Below are positions 46,719 through 55,830 of a stretch of 64,000 nt of DNA, piece after piece. This DNA is from Cordilura impudica (lineage: Eukaryota > Arthropoda > Insecta > Diptera > Scathophagidae), in NCBI GenBank assembly GCA_963682025.1, contig OY821519.1:434001-498000 (forward strand), given 5' to 3'. Position 1 is the first letter of the stretch; each line of letters begins with the position of its first letter. The translations under genes were made by a program, and so were the position numbers. The notes beneath the pieces are model-generated. The model had not been told where the DNA came from, made no database searches, and worked only from the letters and a program-made list of their open reading frames with translations.

Positions 46719-48097
46719 TTTCGTTCTACTATTGCTAGCTCTTTTCTCGACATTTTAAAAATCACTTGGTCTCACTTCTTGCAATAAACAAATGCTTCTT
46801 GGAAATTTTAAAAGGCCCGTTACATTTTCCAAAAGGGAATCGACAAAAGTCTAAGGAATACCAACAGTCTTACAATAAAATTTTACAGGGTAAATCCAAT
46901 AGAAGAGCGTACCATGACTTTTGCTGTGCAAAAATATGAAGTTACCATCATCTCAAATGGTTTTTTTTATTGTTTAGTTTAAAAAGTGAAATATTTTTTT
47001 GATTTGTTGCAGTATATAAGGGAATACACAAAATAAAAATAAATGTTACATTTATTGTTATGTAATTTTTCAGAAATTTGGGGAGATTTTTTATTTTGAT
47101 CGGGGTACCATGACTGTATATTCTAAATCATAGCTGGCCATACCGGAACCAGGGAGCCGAACTCTAATCGGCTTCTTATATGTATACAGCCGAACGAAAA
47201 CAAAAATACTCACCAAAGAGTAAAAGTAAACAACAATTTCATTCAGTCTTATGAAAGCTTTTGAACAAAGCAGGACTGTGTCGCATTGCCTTTTGAAATT
47301 CATATATATATTTTTTTAATAGGTACACAGAGAATATTTGTTTAAAAGAAACCAAAAATGTTGAGAAAATTTCGAAGACTTGATAAACTAAATTACGCAA
47401 AGCAGTTGAATCTGCTATAAATTAAACATTTTCTATAAATTACATACATACATCGCCTTCATTTGACAACACTATAGCTGTCTTTTATGCATTTTTTTTT
47501 TTTAATTTTAAAAAATATCCAGTTACTGCAGGCTGTTAAGTTTTTTTAGTTTTTGGTAACATACCACTTATTAACCTTTGAAATTTTTTATCTTTTTAAG
47601 TTTTGCTATTTTTTTCTTGTTTTTTAAAGAAATTAATAATTTATTATTACTTATTTGATTTAATAAACTTCAAAGTTATGGATAAAAGAGAATTTCTACA
47701 CATTTTTTTTTACATTTTCAGAATGTAAGATTTAAAATTTAAAAAAAACAAAATATATTTAAAATTTTACCATATTCTTCGTGAACTCAACTATTTTCCC
47801 TTTTAGTCATTCATAAACACATTCATACAAAATCTTCACAAACCCATTTAATATCGGCATTGTGTTACGTCCATGGATTTCGATCAGTGTAGTACAACTA
47901 ACACATGCTCATAAACACTATAATTAACTCAATTCTCTCGATGGCCACCACTGTTTTAGAATTACAATAATAGAAATATATTGGCCATTTCATATATAAA
48001 ACATGGTTTTTCTTTAACAGTTTTCAATTAATATTAACAAATGCACAAACGTTTTTTTATATCGGTATAAACAGATTCTAACTAAAATAAAAAATTC
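46719..48097. other. AT-rich trio intron, mostly unrecognised
   Basis: The right part (from about 47760) may be the body of the Helitron whose 3' end is at 48098-48132; no coding sequence remains. Confidence 0.45.
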
Positions 48098-48132
48098 ATT
48101 GAGGGCAAAACAACGTTTGCCGGATCCAGCTA
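48098..48132 (+). mobile_element. Helitron 3' terminus
   Basis: GGGCAAAACAACGTTTGCC can fold as a short hairpin and is followed by GGATCCAG and CTAG with a host T, the arrangement of Helitron 3' ends. The element lies to the left of this point; its start is not defined. Confidence 0.6.
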
Positions 48133-48379
48133 GTATTTTATAAATAGATTTTTAATAAAAATAATGCAATCATGTGGGATGAAGAATCGGAAAGTAGTTT
48201 TTTTCTTTTGTTTAAACGCGCTAAATGAAGCGGTGTATGGTGTGTAACCAAGTATTAAAAATAGTAAAGGCATTTTTTTTTATTTTTAATATATTTGGCC
48301 AGATATTTTTCTTTGTTATATTATTGACGAGCTAATTTGACCTGATTCCTTTGAAAGTAAATTAAAAATGCATTTTTTA

Positions 48380-48915
48380 ATTTCTTCTTTCCCAACGTTT
48401 CGTAGATATTTTGTCTACTTTATCAAGGGAACGTCTATTTAATTAAATAAAAACATTATTTTTACAATATTCACATCAATGACAAACCATAATAAGTTTT
48501 TACTTACAATATTATTTCTATATTGATCTAAATCTTTACATTTATAAATGGAACATAAATATATTTTTATAGAAAAACACAAAAACATATATAACCACAA
48601 ATATAACATTTAAAAAAAAAAAAAAACGGATTACTTTTAATATCACAGTTTGTTGATGGCAACCAAATAGCATGAACTAATGTTGTTGGTGTCTTCTTTT
48701 AAGTTCATTGTCTTGTTTATATTTTGTTGTATTCGTAAGCTCTCGATGGTGTATCTCTTTTTTTCAATATGTTCCCTATCTAATATTTTGACTTTTTCAA
48801 AATCAGCTGTGTGTCCAGTATTTAATATATGCTGTGATAGTGCTGTTGTTTCTTTCTTTTTCGTTATGTCCATTTTATGTTCTCTCAGTCTTGTTTCTAG
48901 GGTTCTTCTCTTCTC
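48380..48915 (-). mobile_element. Penelope-like element, 3' fragment
   Basis: A minus-strand frame at 48643-48915 reads RRTLETRLREHKMD, ALSQHILNTGHTADFEKVKI and LDREHIEKKRYTIESLRI. This is the C-terminal end of a GIY-YIG endonuclease as found in Penelope-like retroelements (the 'H...tgH.fdf....l' and 'R...E...I' blocks). About 200 bp downstream, CCAACGTTTCGTAGA and ACTTTATCAAGGGAAC form the short inverted motif common in Penelope terminal repeats. The reverse transcriptase part is missing. Confidence 0.75.
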
Positions 48916-49134
48916 TTTTTTGTTTTTTAAAGAAAGGAATTACTCACTTATTTCATTTAATAAATTTCAAACTTATGGTTAAAAATTATTAAATTTTCTT
49001 TGGAAACCAAGCACTCCGCTTCATTCAGCAATTTTGTATTTTTGTGAATAGTAATGATTTAGTAATTATAAACGATTTTTAAAAATTATATGTAATCGCA
49101 ATCAAATAGTTTGTAGGTAAAACAGAATAATCTA

Positions 49135-50040
49135 ATATATAAAATTCTCGTGTCACGGTGTTTGTGATCGAACTCTTCCGAAACGGCTTGACCGATTTTT
49201 ATGAAATTCTTTATGTGCGTTTGGTAGGTATGTAATAGGTCGTAAGGTATATTTCATATCGCTATGTGATTACGGCGTAGCATCACCCATGCAAACTGAA
49301 TTTTTAATATCATACATATACATACATACATATATTGAGTACTATGACAAGGAGAGCTTTGAAAATTTGTGATAGGTCACTTAGTATATATATTGCGTAC
49401 TGTGACAGCCACAGCTTTGTACATTTGTCTGAAGTTATTCATTATTAATGTGGTTAGTCGGACAAAAATGGGTGGGATCGCACCAATGGGCGTGGCACCT
49501 CCCATACAAAGTAATTGTTCGATATCATATATATGGGTACTGTGACAATGACAAAAATAGACGGGATCGGACTAATGGGCGTGGCGCCCCCATACAGAGT
49601 TAATATTAAATGTCATATATCTGGAGTACTGTAATAGTGAGACCATTAACTTCCTTGCGTGAGCCCATAAGTTATTCATGTGATTAGACGAGCAAATAAT
49701 TGGCATGTCGAAGCAGTGGGCATGGCACCGCAAATATACAAAGTAAATATATAATATAATATAACATGATTACTATAAAAGGGAAAGCCTAGACTCTTGC
49801 TACGAGTCCATCAGGTATTGTGAGTAGTCAGATAAAAAATGGGCGGGATCAGACCAATGGACGTGGCACCTCCCATATATAGAAAATATTAAATGTCATA
49901 TACGTACCTGGAGTACGTGATAGGGAGATCCTTGGGACTTTGCTTAAGTCCATAAGTTATTCATGTGATTAGATGAACAAAAAATGCCCTTGATTAGAGC
50001 AGTGGGCGTGGCACCGCCAATACAAAGTAAATACATAATA
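49135..50040 (+). mobile_element. Helitron 5' end with tandem minisatellite
   Basis: Starts TCTAATATATAAAATTCTCG and continues TGTCACGGTGTTTGTG and CGAAACGGCTTGACCGATTT, a 5' sequence seen in many insect Helitrons. From about 49330 to 50040 are roughly five tandem units of 130-170 bp, each with ATGGGCGTGGCACC (or a variant), a CCATACAAAGT word and a TGTCATATA..GAGTACTGTGA word. Confidence 0.7.
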
Positions 50041-50049
50041 TGAATGAAT

Positions 50050-50265
50050 GAATGAAAGTTGGATCTCCGGTTATTATATTTCGGAATTTGAACCCACCAC
50101 GGCAGTGCAATGGCACACGATTGGTGATTACAAAATTGATGAAACACGTTATTAGACCCAACATTTGGAATGGTAAATTCCGAGCCGAATGTTTTGCTGT
50201 CACGAATTCCGATGATTACCACAGGCGTACCAACTGATTTCAAAGGCGTTAAGTTCTATAAGATT
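50050..50265 (+). pseudogene. Helitron Pif1-like helicase C-terminal fragment
   Basis: The plus strand reads VGSPVIIFRNLNPPRQCNGT followed by RLVITKLMKHVI. This is the 'p..LLRNL.p..GLCNGTRL' block near the C-terminus of Pif1-type helicases carried by Helitrons. A one-base shift near 50195 moves the continuing IP.ITT.VPTDFKGVKF segment (helicase 'lPF.rrQFPv' region) into another frame. It directly follows the tandem repeats of the Helitron 5' end, so the two are likely parts of one collapsed element. Confidence 0.7.
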
Positions 50266-50562
50266 GGCATTTGCAATGACAACCAATACGTCGCAACGTC
50301 AGACGATGTCTGTTTTCGAACTTATTTGTGTTGGCTAAGGAAGAACTAACAAAAAATACCATACACTCAATTGCTCCTCCAAATCATTACTTTTTGTGTT
50401 TAATTTTCATACTCTCATACACACATGAAGTTCAAGTAGAAATTAATAAGTTATTGTAAAACGTCTCCGGGTTATGTTGTATTAATGGATTAGTAGTTAA
50501 ATCTTTGCCCAAAAACGAATTATTTTCAATTCTATTCTCCGATTTAACCATTTCCTATTTCA

Positions 50563-51830
50563 ATGGAAGTGTGCGGTGATAATAATAATAATAATAAGAT
50601 AATAAATAAAAAACATAGCACGTCCGAAATATGCCATCAAATAGCGGCTTTCATAAGGGATACTTTAGAAAAGGGGAAATATTGCTCTGAAGTGTTTTTA
50701 GATATACAACAAGCGTTCGACAAAGTATGGCACATTGGTTTATACTACAAACTTAAAAAGCTACTTCCTAAACCATTTTACTTGCTATTGAATTCATATT
50801 TAAGTGAACGCCATTTCTATGTAAAAGTAAACAATGAATCATCAGATTTATACAAAATAAGAGCAGGTGTACCACAAGGCAGTGTTTTGGGCCCAATCCT
50901 ATATACAATTTTGAAGTCAGATATGCCTATAACTGAAGACGTCCTAGTCGCGACATATGCAGATGATACAGCTATATTAGCCTCCAGCTCATGTAAAGAT
51001 GAAGCTTCGAAATATTGAAATATGGCTAAACAAGTGGAACACTAAAGTGAACTCTGACAAATCAGTACACGTAACATTCGCTTTAAAATAGAGGTAACTG
51101 TCCTAGAGTATCTCTGAACAACACTAATATTCCATAGTGTAAAATATCTAGGATTACATATAGATAGAAGATTAACATGGAAAACCCACACTAACACTAA
51201 AAAACAAACATCTAAACATAAAATCCAAACGCCTTTATTGGTTGTTGGTACCTAACTCTCAATTAAGTCTTGAAAATAAAATAATAATATACAAAACAAT
51301 ACTCAAACCAGTTTGGACGTTTGGAATACAGTTATGGGAAACAGCTAGCAATACTGAAATACTACAAGGATATCAATCAAAAATTTTAAGTTCAATTGTT
51401 AACGCACCATGTTTTGTATCAAATAAAACTATTCACAACGATCTATTTGTTCCCATGGTTAAAGATGAAATTAATCGATTCAGCACCAACTACTTACGCA
51501 TATTAAGTAATCACTCCAATTTGCTGGCTATATCCCTTCTAGATGATACGAATGAGGTCCGAAGACTTAAAAGGCATCATGTTCTTGATTTACCCTTTCG
51601 AAAATAATTATTTACTAACATATTTTATTATTTTTCTTTTTTATGAAAACATTCAATATTTTTCTATTTGTAAATACTTTTGTAAAAATAAGTTTACCAA
51701 TGTAGTGTAATATATTGTTGTTCTCATTGGAGTTCAATAATTGATGTTAATATTATTATATCGAATTTGCTTATTATCCTTAAATGGATAGATTGTAAAT
51801 AAAGTTGTATATTAAAAAAAAAAATTCATA
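50563..51830 (+). mobile_element. 5'-truncated jockey-type LINE
   Basis: A plus-strand frame at 50563-51018 carries the reverse transcriptase palm: FLDIQQAFDKVWHIGL (motif A), RAGVPQGSVLGPILY (motif B) and VATYADDTAIL (motif C, catalytic Asp-Asp). After frame breaks at about 51019-51240, 51242-51607 holds the jockey-clade C-terminus (LENKIIIYKTILKPVWTFGIQ, DLFVPMVKDEI, RHHVLDLPF). A short 3' UTR ends in an A run at about 51815-51825. The 5' UTR, gag-like ORF and endonuclease are absent. An AAT run at 50578-50605 marks the truncation point. The catalytic motif is intact but the frame is not. Confidence 0.88.
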
Positions 51831-52370
51831 CTTTAGGATAAAAAATATTTTACTTTTTTACTTTATGTTTGACTTTTGAGAGATCTAACAATTAATATGT
51901 TCGTAACGTTAAAGAAATACATTGTATTGAGAAAATAAATGGTTGGTGTTTTTTTTTTTTGTTTCCGTCGGCGATCATGGTCTACAGCTCTCCATTGATA
52001 CTTCTTTACTCGGCCCTGTGTACAGTTTTAGCATTGTTGTCATATGTTTTTGATATCAAATTGTAAATGTTGACATTCATGTTAAAATATAAATAATTTT
52101 TGCAAATCTTTTTAATCTAAACTGAAATTTGGCATAAATATTGTCTGCGATACACCTAACATTGACACACCAATTTACTAAATTGACTTTAAAAATCAAA
52201 CATATATTTAAAAGTGTTTTTGCAACATTTCATGAATTGTTATAGTGAAACTAGAATTTGGATTATGAGCTCTTAAAAAAATGCGACACCAAGAAAAAAA
52301 AATTAATCCCATTTAAATTTAGGTGTAAAAAGAGGCCGAGAAACGTCAAATTTTCGGTTTATAGATTTTT
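51831..52370. other. AT-rich trio intron, nothing recognised
   Basis: No recognisable element ends or coding sequence. Confidence 0.5.
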
Positions 52371-52470
52371 TTCTTATTTGTTTCATAGTAAATACAGTCA
52401 CATTTAAATAGGATTTTGCAGTCCTATTTAACGGTATATGAGACATGCACAACATGCTTTTGTTGTTATG
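52371..52470 (+). repeat. Dispersed repeat, inverse partner at 61485-61590
   Basis: Shares CATAGTAA.TACAGTCA, CCTATTTAACGGTAT and GAGACATGCACAA.CATGCT with the reverse complement of 61485-61590. The two copies flank the errantivirus in inverted orientation. Confidence 0.7.
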
Positions 52471-52782
52471 CTATTCCCTAACACATTTAAATTTTTGATG
52501 ATTTTGTATGGAGTGGTTTACTATTGTATAGTACAAATGCAAAAAAATCCTTGTTTGACAAAAAGGACCGTTTTAATACAACATATTATATTTAATTTTA
52601 TTAAAAACATTAGTGATAAACAAAATGCCAGTGGTAAATGAACAAAGTGAACTCGAAAAAGGTCAAATTTTGCACATTGTCAGAAAATGGGGCATCAAAA
52701 ATATTGCAAATTATAGCAAAAATTAAACCAGTGATGGAAAAAAATGTTGAGTGAACGCCCACGAATAAACTGATGTATGACC

Positions 52783-53225
52783 CATGCGGGGCATTTTTCC
52801 AGAAGTCCTACAATATGTCTTTTAATGCAAAACATTAAAATTAATCCACGTTGGCATATTCCTTGCAGACCTACAATTGCCCATCGAAGATATTCATCAA
52901 ATTGGAATTCAGCTTTTTTTAATTCAAGTCAAATTTCTGAAGCTCTACCGATGGTTTGGACAACAAACCATATACCACTGGACTCCTTATGAAACCACGA
53001 ACAAACCAATATGTCTCATACTGGGCATTTTTCATGACGTCTTACAATTGCCCTTGGAAGATATCCATCAAATTAAAATAGCCTTTTTTCGTAATTCAAG
53101 TGAAAATTCTGAAGCTCTCCCAATGAGGTGGACATCAACCCATACATCAATAGACACAGCACACGAACAAATTGATAAATGCCTCAAGCTGGGCATTTTT
53201 CCTGGAGTCCTTCAATTAGCCTTTA
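52783..53225. repeat. Tandem repeat, unit ~150-175 bp
   Basis: Two to three diverged units, each containing GGGCATTTTTC, AAGTCCTACAATTGCCC or a variant, GAAGATAT.CATCAAATT, TTTTTTAATTCAAGT and CTGAAGCTCT.CC.ATG. The last unit is partial (from about 53190). Long frames across it are repeat-derived. Confidence 0.75.
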
Positions 53226-53582
53226 TGTTTACATTTGTGGCATACAAAATTGGAATTCTTTACATTACTTATGTTTTTGTTAAAAACTGTTTTTAAACAG
53301 TTTCCACTTTTCGTATTCAACCCACGGTATTTTTGAGTTTCGGTACATTTTCGCACAACGAATACGTAAATCTATAACGTTATCATTGTAGGTTTTTGTA
53401 TCATCAAACATATAATGTCTATAAGCAATTCTGCAATTTAAGTTATCGAGACTTTTGCCCAAAAATAAGTGCTCGACAAATTGTACTACAAATGGTCCAC
53501 AGCTACTTGAGTCATTTTGTATGGTATGATTTTCGCAAAATCATTTATACCAATAATAAAAAATATAAAATAATAATATATA

Positions 53583-53586
53583 TGTA
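53583..53586. repeat. Errantivirus target-site duplication, left
   Basis: TGTA immediately before the 5' LTR, repeated at 60657-60660 after the 3' LTR. A 4-bp duplication at a TA-rich alternating site is usual for gypsy-type errantiviruses. Confidence 0.93.
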
Positions 53587-53883
53587 AGTTAACACATCCG
53601 CGCAGCAACAAGGTGGTTGCCTAGCTAAACATGCATAATAGTCAGCTCATAGTGCACCATCAGCGGTTTTTTGCGTATGCTAAAGAATAAACAACAACAC
53701 AGCGATCACTGCTTTGGCTGACAACAATGTTGTGGACGTTGCTTGTCTAATATATGACACCAAAAATAAATGCAAGTTCGGCAGTCTCAACGGGTTTAAT
53801 TTTAATTATAAATTTTTGTTTTGAGAATGATACAGTTAGTTCTATTTTGGAATTCATTTAATAAAGAATATTTTATTAAAACT
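53587..53883 (+). repeat. Errantivirus 5' LTR (297 bp)
   Basis: Starts AGTTAACACATCC and ends TTTTATTAAAACT. It matches the 3' LTR at 60360-60656 at all positions I could compare except 53638 (A here, G at 60411). Candidate AATAAA signals lie at 53686, 53765 and 53860. The AG...CT ends and the AGTTAAC start resemble gypsy LTRs. Confidence 0.95.
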
Positions 53884-53895
53884 GGCGCCCAACGG
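53884..53895 (+). promoter_or_regulatory. Primer-binding site
   Basis: GGCGCCCAACGG directly follows the LTR. With the last LTR base it gives TGGCGCCCAACGG, the complement of a tRNA 3' end of the tRNA-Lys type used by gypsy-like elements (tRNA identity inferred). Confidence 0.8.
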
Positions 53896-53983
53896 CTTAT
53901 GAACCAAAGCCAAGTCGTTTAAATTTATTTAAATTTCTCCACACCAAGTGCAAATAAAAAATTATTATAACGACGAATACGGT

Positions 53984-54250
53984 TTTTACGTCAGACCGAC
54001 GGGAAACAAAAAGCACAGTATAAAATAGCTAAGCAGAACATTGGTAACAGCAGTAGTTTGCTTTATTAAACTTCTACGTCGGATCGACAGAAAACAGAAA
54101 AGCAGCAATATAACATCGCTAAGCAGAACATTGGTAACAACAACAACTTACTCCATTAAATTTCTACGTCAAATCAACGGGAACAGAACAAAAAGATATA
54201 ACATCAATAAGCAGAACAGTGGCTACAGCAGCAGCTTACAATACGAGAAA
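53984..54250 (+). repeat. Three tandem ~88-90 bp repeats in the errantivirus leader
   Basis: Units start near 53984, 54072 and 54162, each with CTACGTC..A.C.ACGG (or ACAG), a CAGAACATTGGTAAC or CAGAACAGTGGCTAC segment and a CAGCAGTAGTTTGC-like end. They give a chance open frame (54041-54295) with repeating residues but no gag-like content. Possible roles are packaging, translation or insulator activity; none can be assigned. Confidence 0.85.
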
Positions 54251-54311
54251 CAATCAGCAACAGCGGCAAAGGCAGACGTCATTAGGATACGTTAAGTTAA
54301 TAAATCAGGAT

Positions 54312-54322
54312 AAAATGTAAGT
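54312..54322 (+). promoter_or_regulatory. Candidate 5' splice site for env mRNA
   Basis: AAAAT followed by GTAAGTAGA: a near-consensus donor with the GT at 54317-54318. Upstream of gag, as expected for a spliced env transcript. Confidence 0.7.
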
Positions 54323-54504
54323 AGACGCTCAGTGAAAAAGAGAAATTAATTTTGGAAAAAAAATAAAAATACAAAGATTAAAGTAAAAAAAAAAAAAAGA
54401 GTGAAAAAATTTTAGTTTTGCCATTACAAAAAAAAAACCAAATGTAGTTGTTATCATTACAATTTGTGAATTAACCAATCTTTGTAAGAAAGTGAATTTC
54501 CCTT

Positions 54505-55830
54505 ATGACTGACAGTGATTTGGAAGAAATCTCTACAGAACTAGCAGCTAGATTACAACCAATAAGCCGTACAACCCGCGATTCAAATTGGTGGTCGAAT
54601 AGAAGTCAGGAAATGGCACTTAAGGCAGACGAATTGAGACAGGTAGTAGAGGCCGCCGTGAACAGCGCGCTGGCAGTTCAGGAAAAGAATTTTGAGCAAA
54701 AATTGTTAGAAGCTACAAACAGATTAGCTAACTCGACGGTTTCTTCACCACAAGTAGAAGTGTATAGGGATGCAGAAATCGATAATAGAATAGGGTGTGA
54801 CGAACCTTTGGATATAGTAAAATCGTTACCAGACTTTGACGGCAAACATGAAACATACGTTTCTTGGCGAAAAGCGGCGCATACAGCGTACAAAATTTTT
54901 GAACAATATCAAGGCAGCTCAAAACACTACCAAGCCCTAGGGATTATTAGAAACAAAGTCAAGGGTTCGGCGGACATGGTGCTATCATCATACGACACAC
55001 CTCTGAATTTCAAGGCAATTATTAACAGGCTAGACTTTACTTACGCTGACAAGCGCCCAATATATCTCATCGAGCAAGAACTATCGACCCTTCGACAAGC
55101 AAATATGACATTACTACAATACTACGATGAAGTAGAAAAAAAACTTACTCTTTTAATAAATAAGACGATAATGTCGTATGACAGTGTAGTGGCCGCGTCG
55201 CTAAATGAAAAATACAGACAAGACGCCTTGCGTGTTTTTATTTCAGGAACAAAGAAGTCGTTAAGCGACGTTCTTTTTTCGGCTCGTCCAAAGGACCTGC
55301 CATCCGCTCTGGCGCTGGCTCAAGAAGTCGAGTCAAACCACGAGCGATTTCTATTTGCAACAAATTATGCGAGAAGCGTAGAAGATAAGGCACATAGACT
55401 TGAACAAAGGCAACAAAGCCCCAGAAATTTTGTTTCAAATGACTATCGACAGGGAAAAAATCCTTACTTTAATAGACAGCGACAACAAAACAATTTAGGC
55501 CCTACAAAGCAAGATGTTGTTCAACCAATGGATGTTGATCCTTCATCAAAATTTAGGCAACCGACACAATACCAGGCAAATCAACAATTTCAATACCAAA
55601 ATACTCAAGCCCTGGGACAAGTTTTTAAGAGGCCGAATAGCGGCACAGCCAGGTTCACCGGACCCAAACATCAGAGGGTCAACAACCTGTCACAGGAAGA
55701 GATCTCAGGAGATCATCCAGAGCAAGAATATCAACACCTAGCAGAAATAGAGGCAACAGATATAGAAAATGAAATCGAAGAATATGACCAAATTAATTTT
55801 TTAGACAAGATTCCTTGCTACCGTATGTAG
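54505..55830 (+). CDS. gag: Errantivirus gag, intact
   Basis: A 441-residue frame from the ATG at 54505 to TAG at 55828-55830. Residues about 1-75 are an acidic helical leader with a coiled-coil-like stretch (EKNFEQKLLEATNRLA). The capsid-like part spans about 90-290 (SLPDFDGKHETYVSWRKAAH; TLLQYYDEVEKKLTLLINKT; DALRVFISGTKKSLSDVLFS). The C-terminal third is Gln/Arg-rich and lacks a CCHC zinc knuckle, as is normal for gypsy-clade gag. The protein forms the particle that packages element RNA. The last codons overlap pol across the slippery heptamer at 55797-55803. No disruptions were seen. Confidence 0.9.
   Translation: MTDSDLEEISTELAARLQPISRTTRDSNWWSNRSQEMALKADELRQVVEAAVNSALAVQEKNFEQKLLEATNRLANSTVSSPQVEVYRDAEIDNRIGCDEPLDIVKSLPDFDGKHETYVSWRKAAHTAYKIFEQYQGSSKHYQALGIIRNKVKGSADMVLSSYDTPLNFKAIINRLDFTYADKRPIYLIEQELSTLRQANMTLLQYYDEVEKKLTLLINKTIMSYDSVVAASLNEKYRQDALRVFISGTKKSLSDVLFSARPKDLPSALALAQEVESNHERFLFATNYARSVEDKAHRLEQRQQSPRNFVSNDYRQGKNPYFNRQRQQNNLGPTKQDVVQPMDVDPSSKFRQPTQYQANQQFQYQNTQALGQVFKRPNSGTARFTGPKHQRVNNLSQEEISGDHPEQEYQHLAEIEATDIENEIEEYDQINFLDKIPCYRM
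55797..55803 (+). promoter_or_regulatory. -1 ribosomal frameshift site (T TTT TTA)
   Basis: The heptamer lies exactly in the gag frame (codons TTT at 55798 and TTA at 55801) just before the gag stop, and a shift of -1 opens the protease frame. This is the canonical X XXY YYZ form. A downstream stimulatory structure was not assessed. Confidence 0.85.

Noticed and set aside
49944..50243. Minus-strand frames of 69-99 residues
   Set aside because: The plus strand carries the Pif1-type helicase motif; the minus frames have no recognisable content.
53984..54250. Su(Hw)-type insulator array
   Set aside because: I could not find the expected TGCATA-type core repeated in these units.
54041..54295. 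84-residue frame as an extra errantivirus gene
   Set aside because: It translates the tandem leader repeats, precedes gag, and shows no domain; a chance frame.
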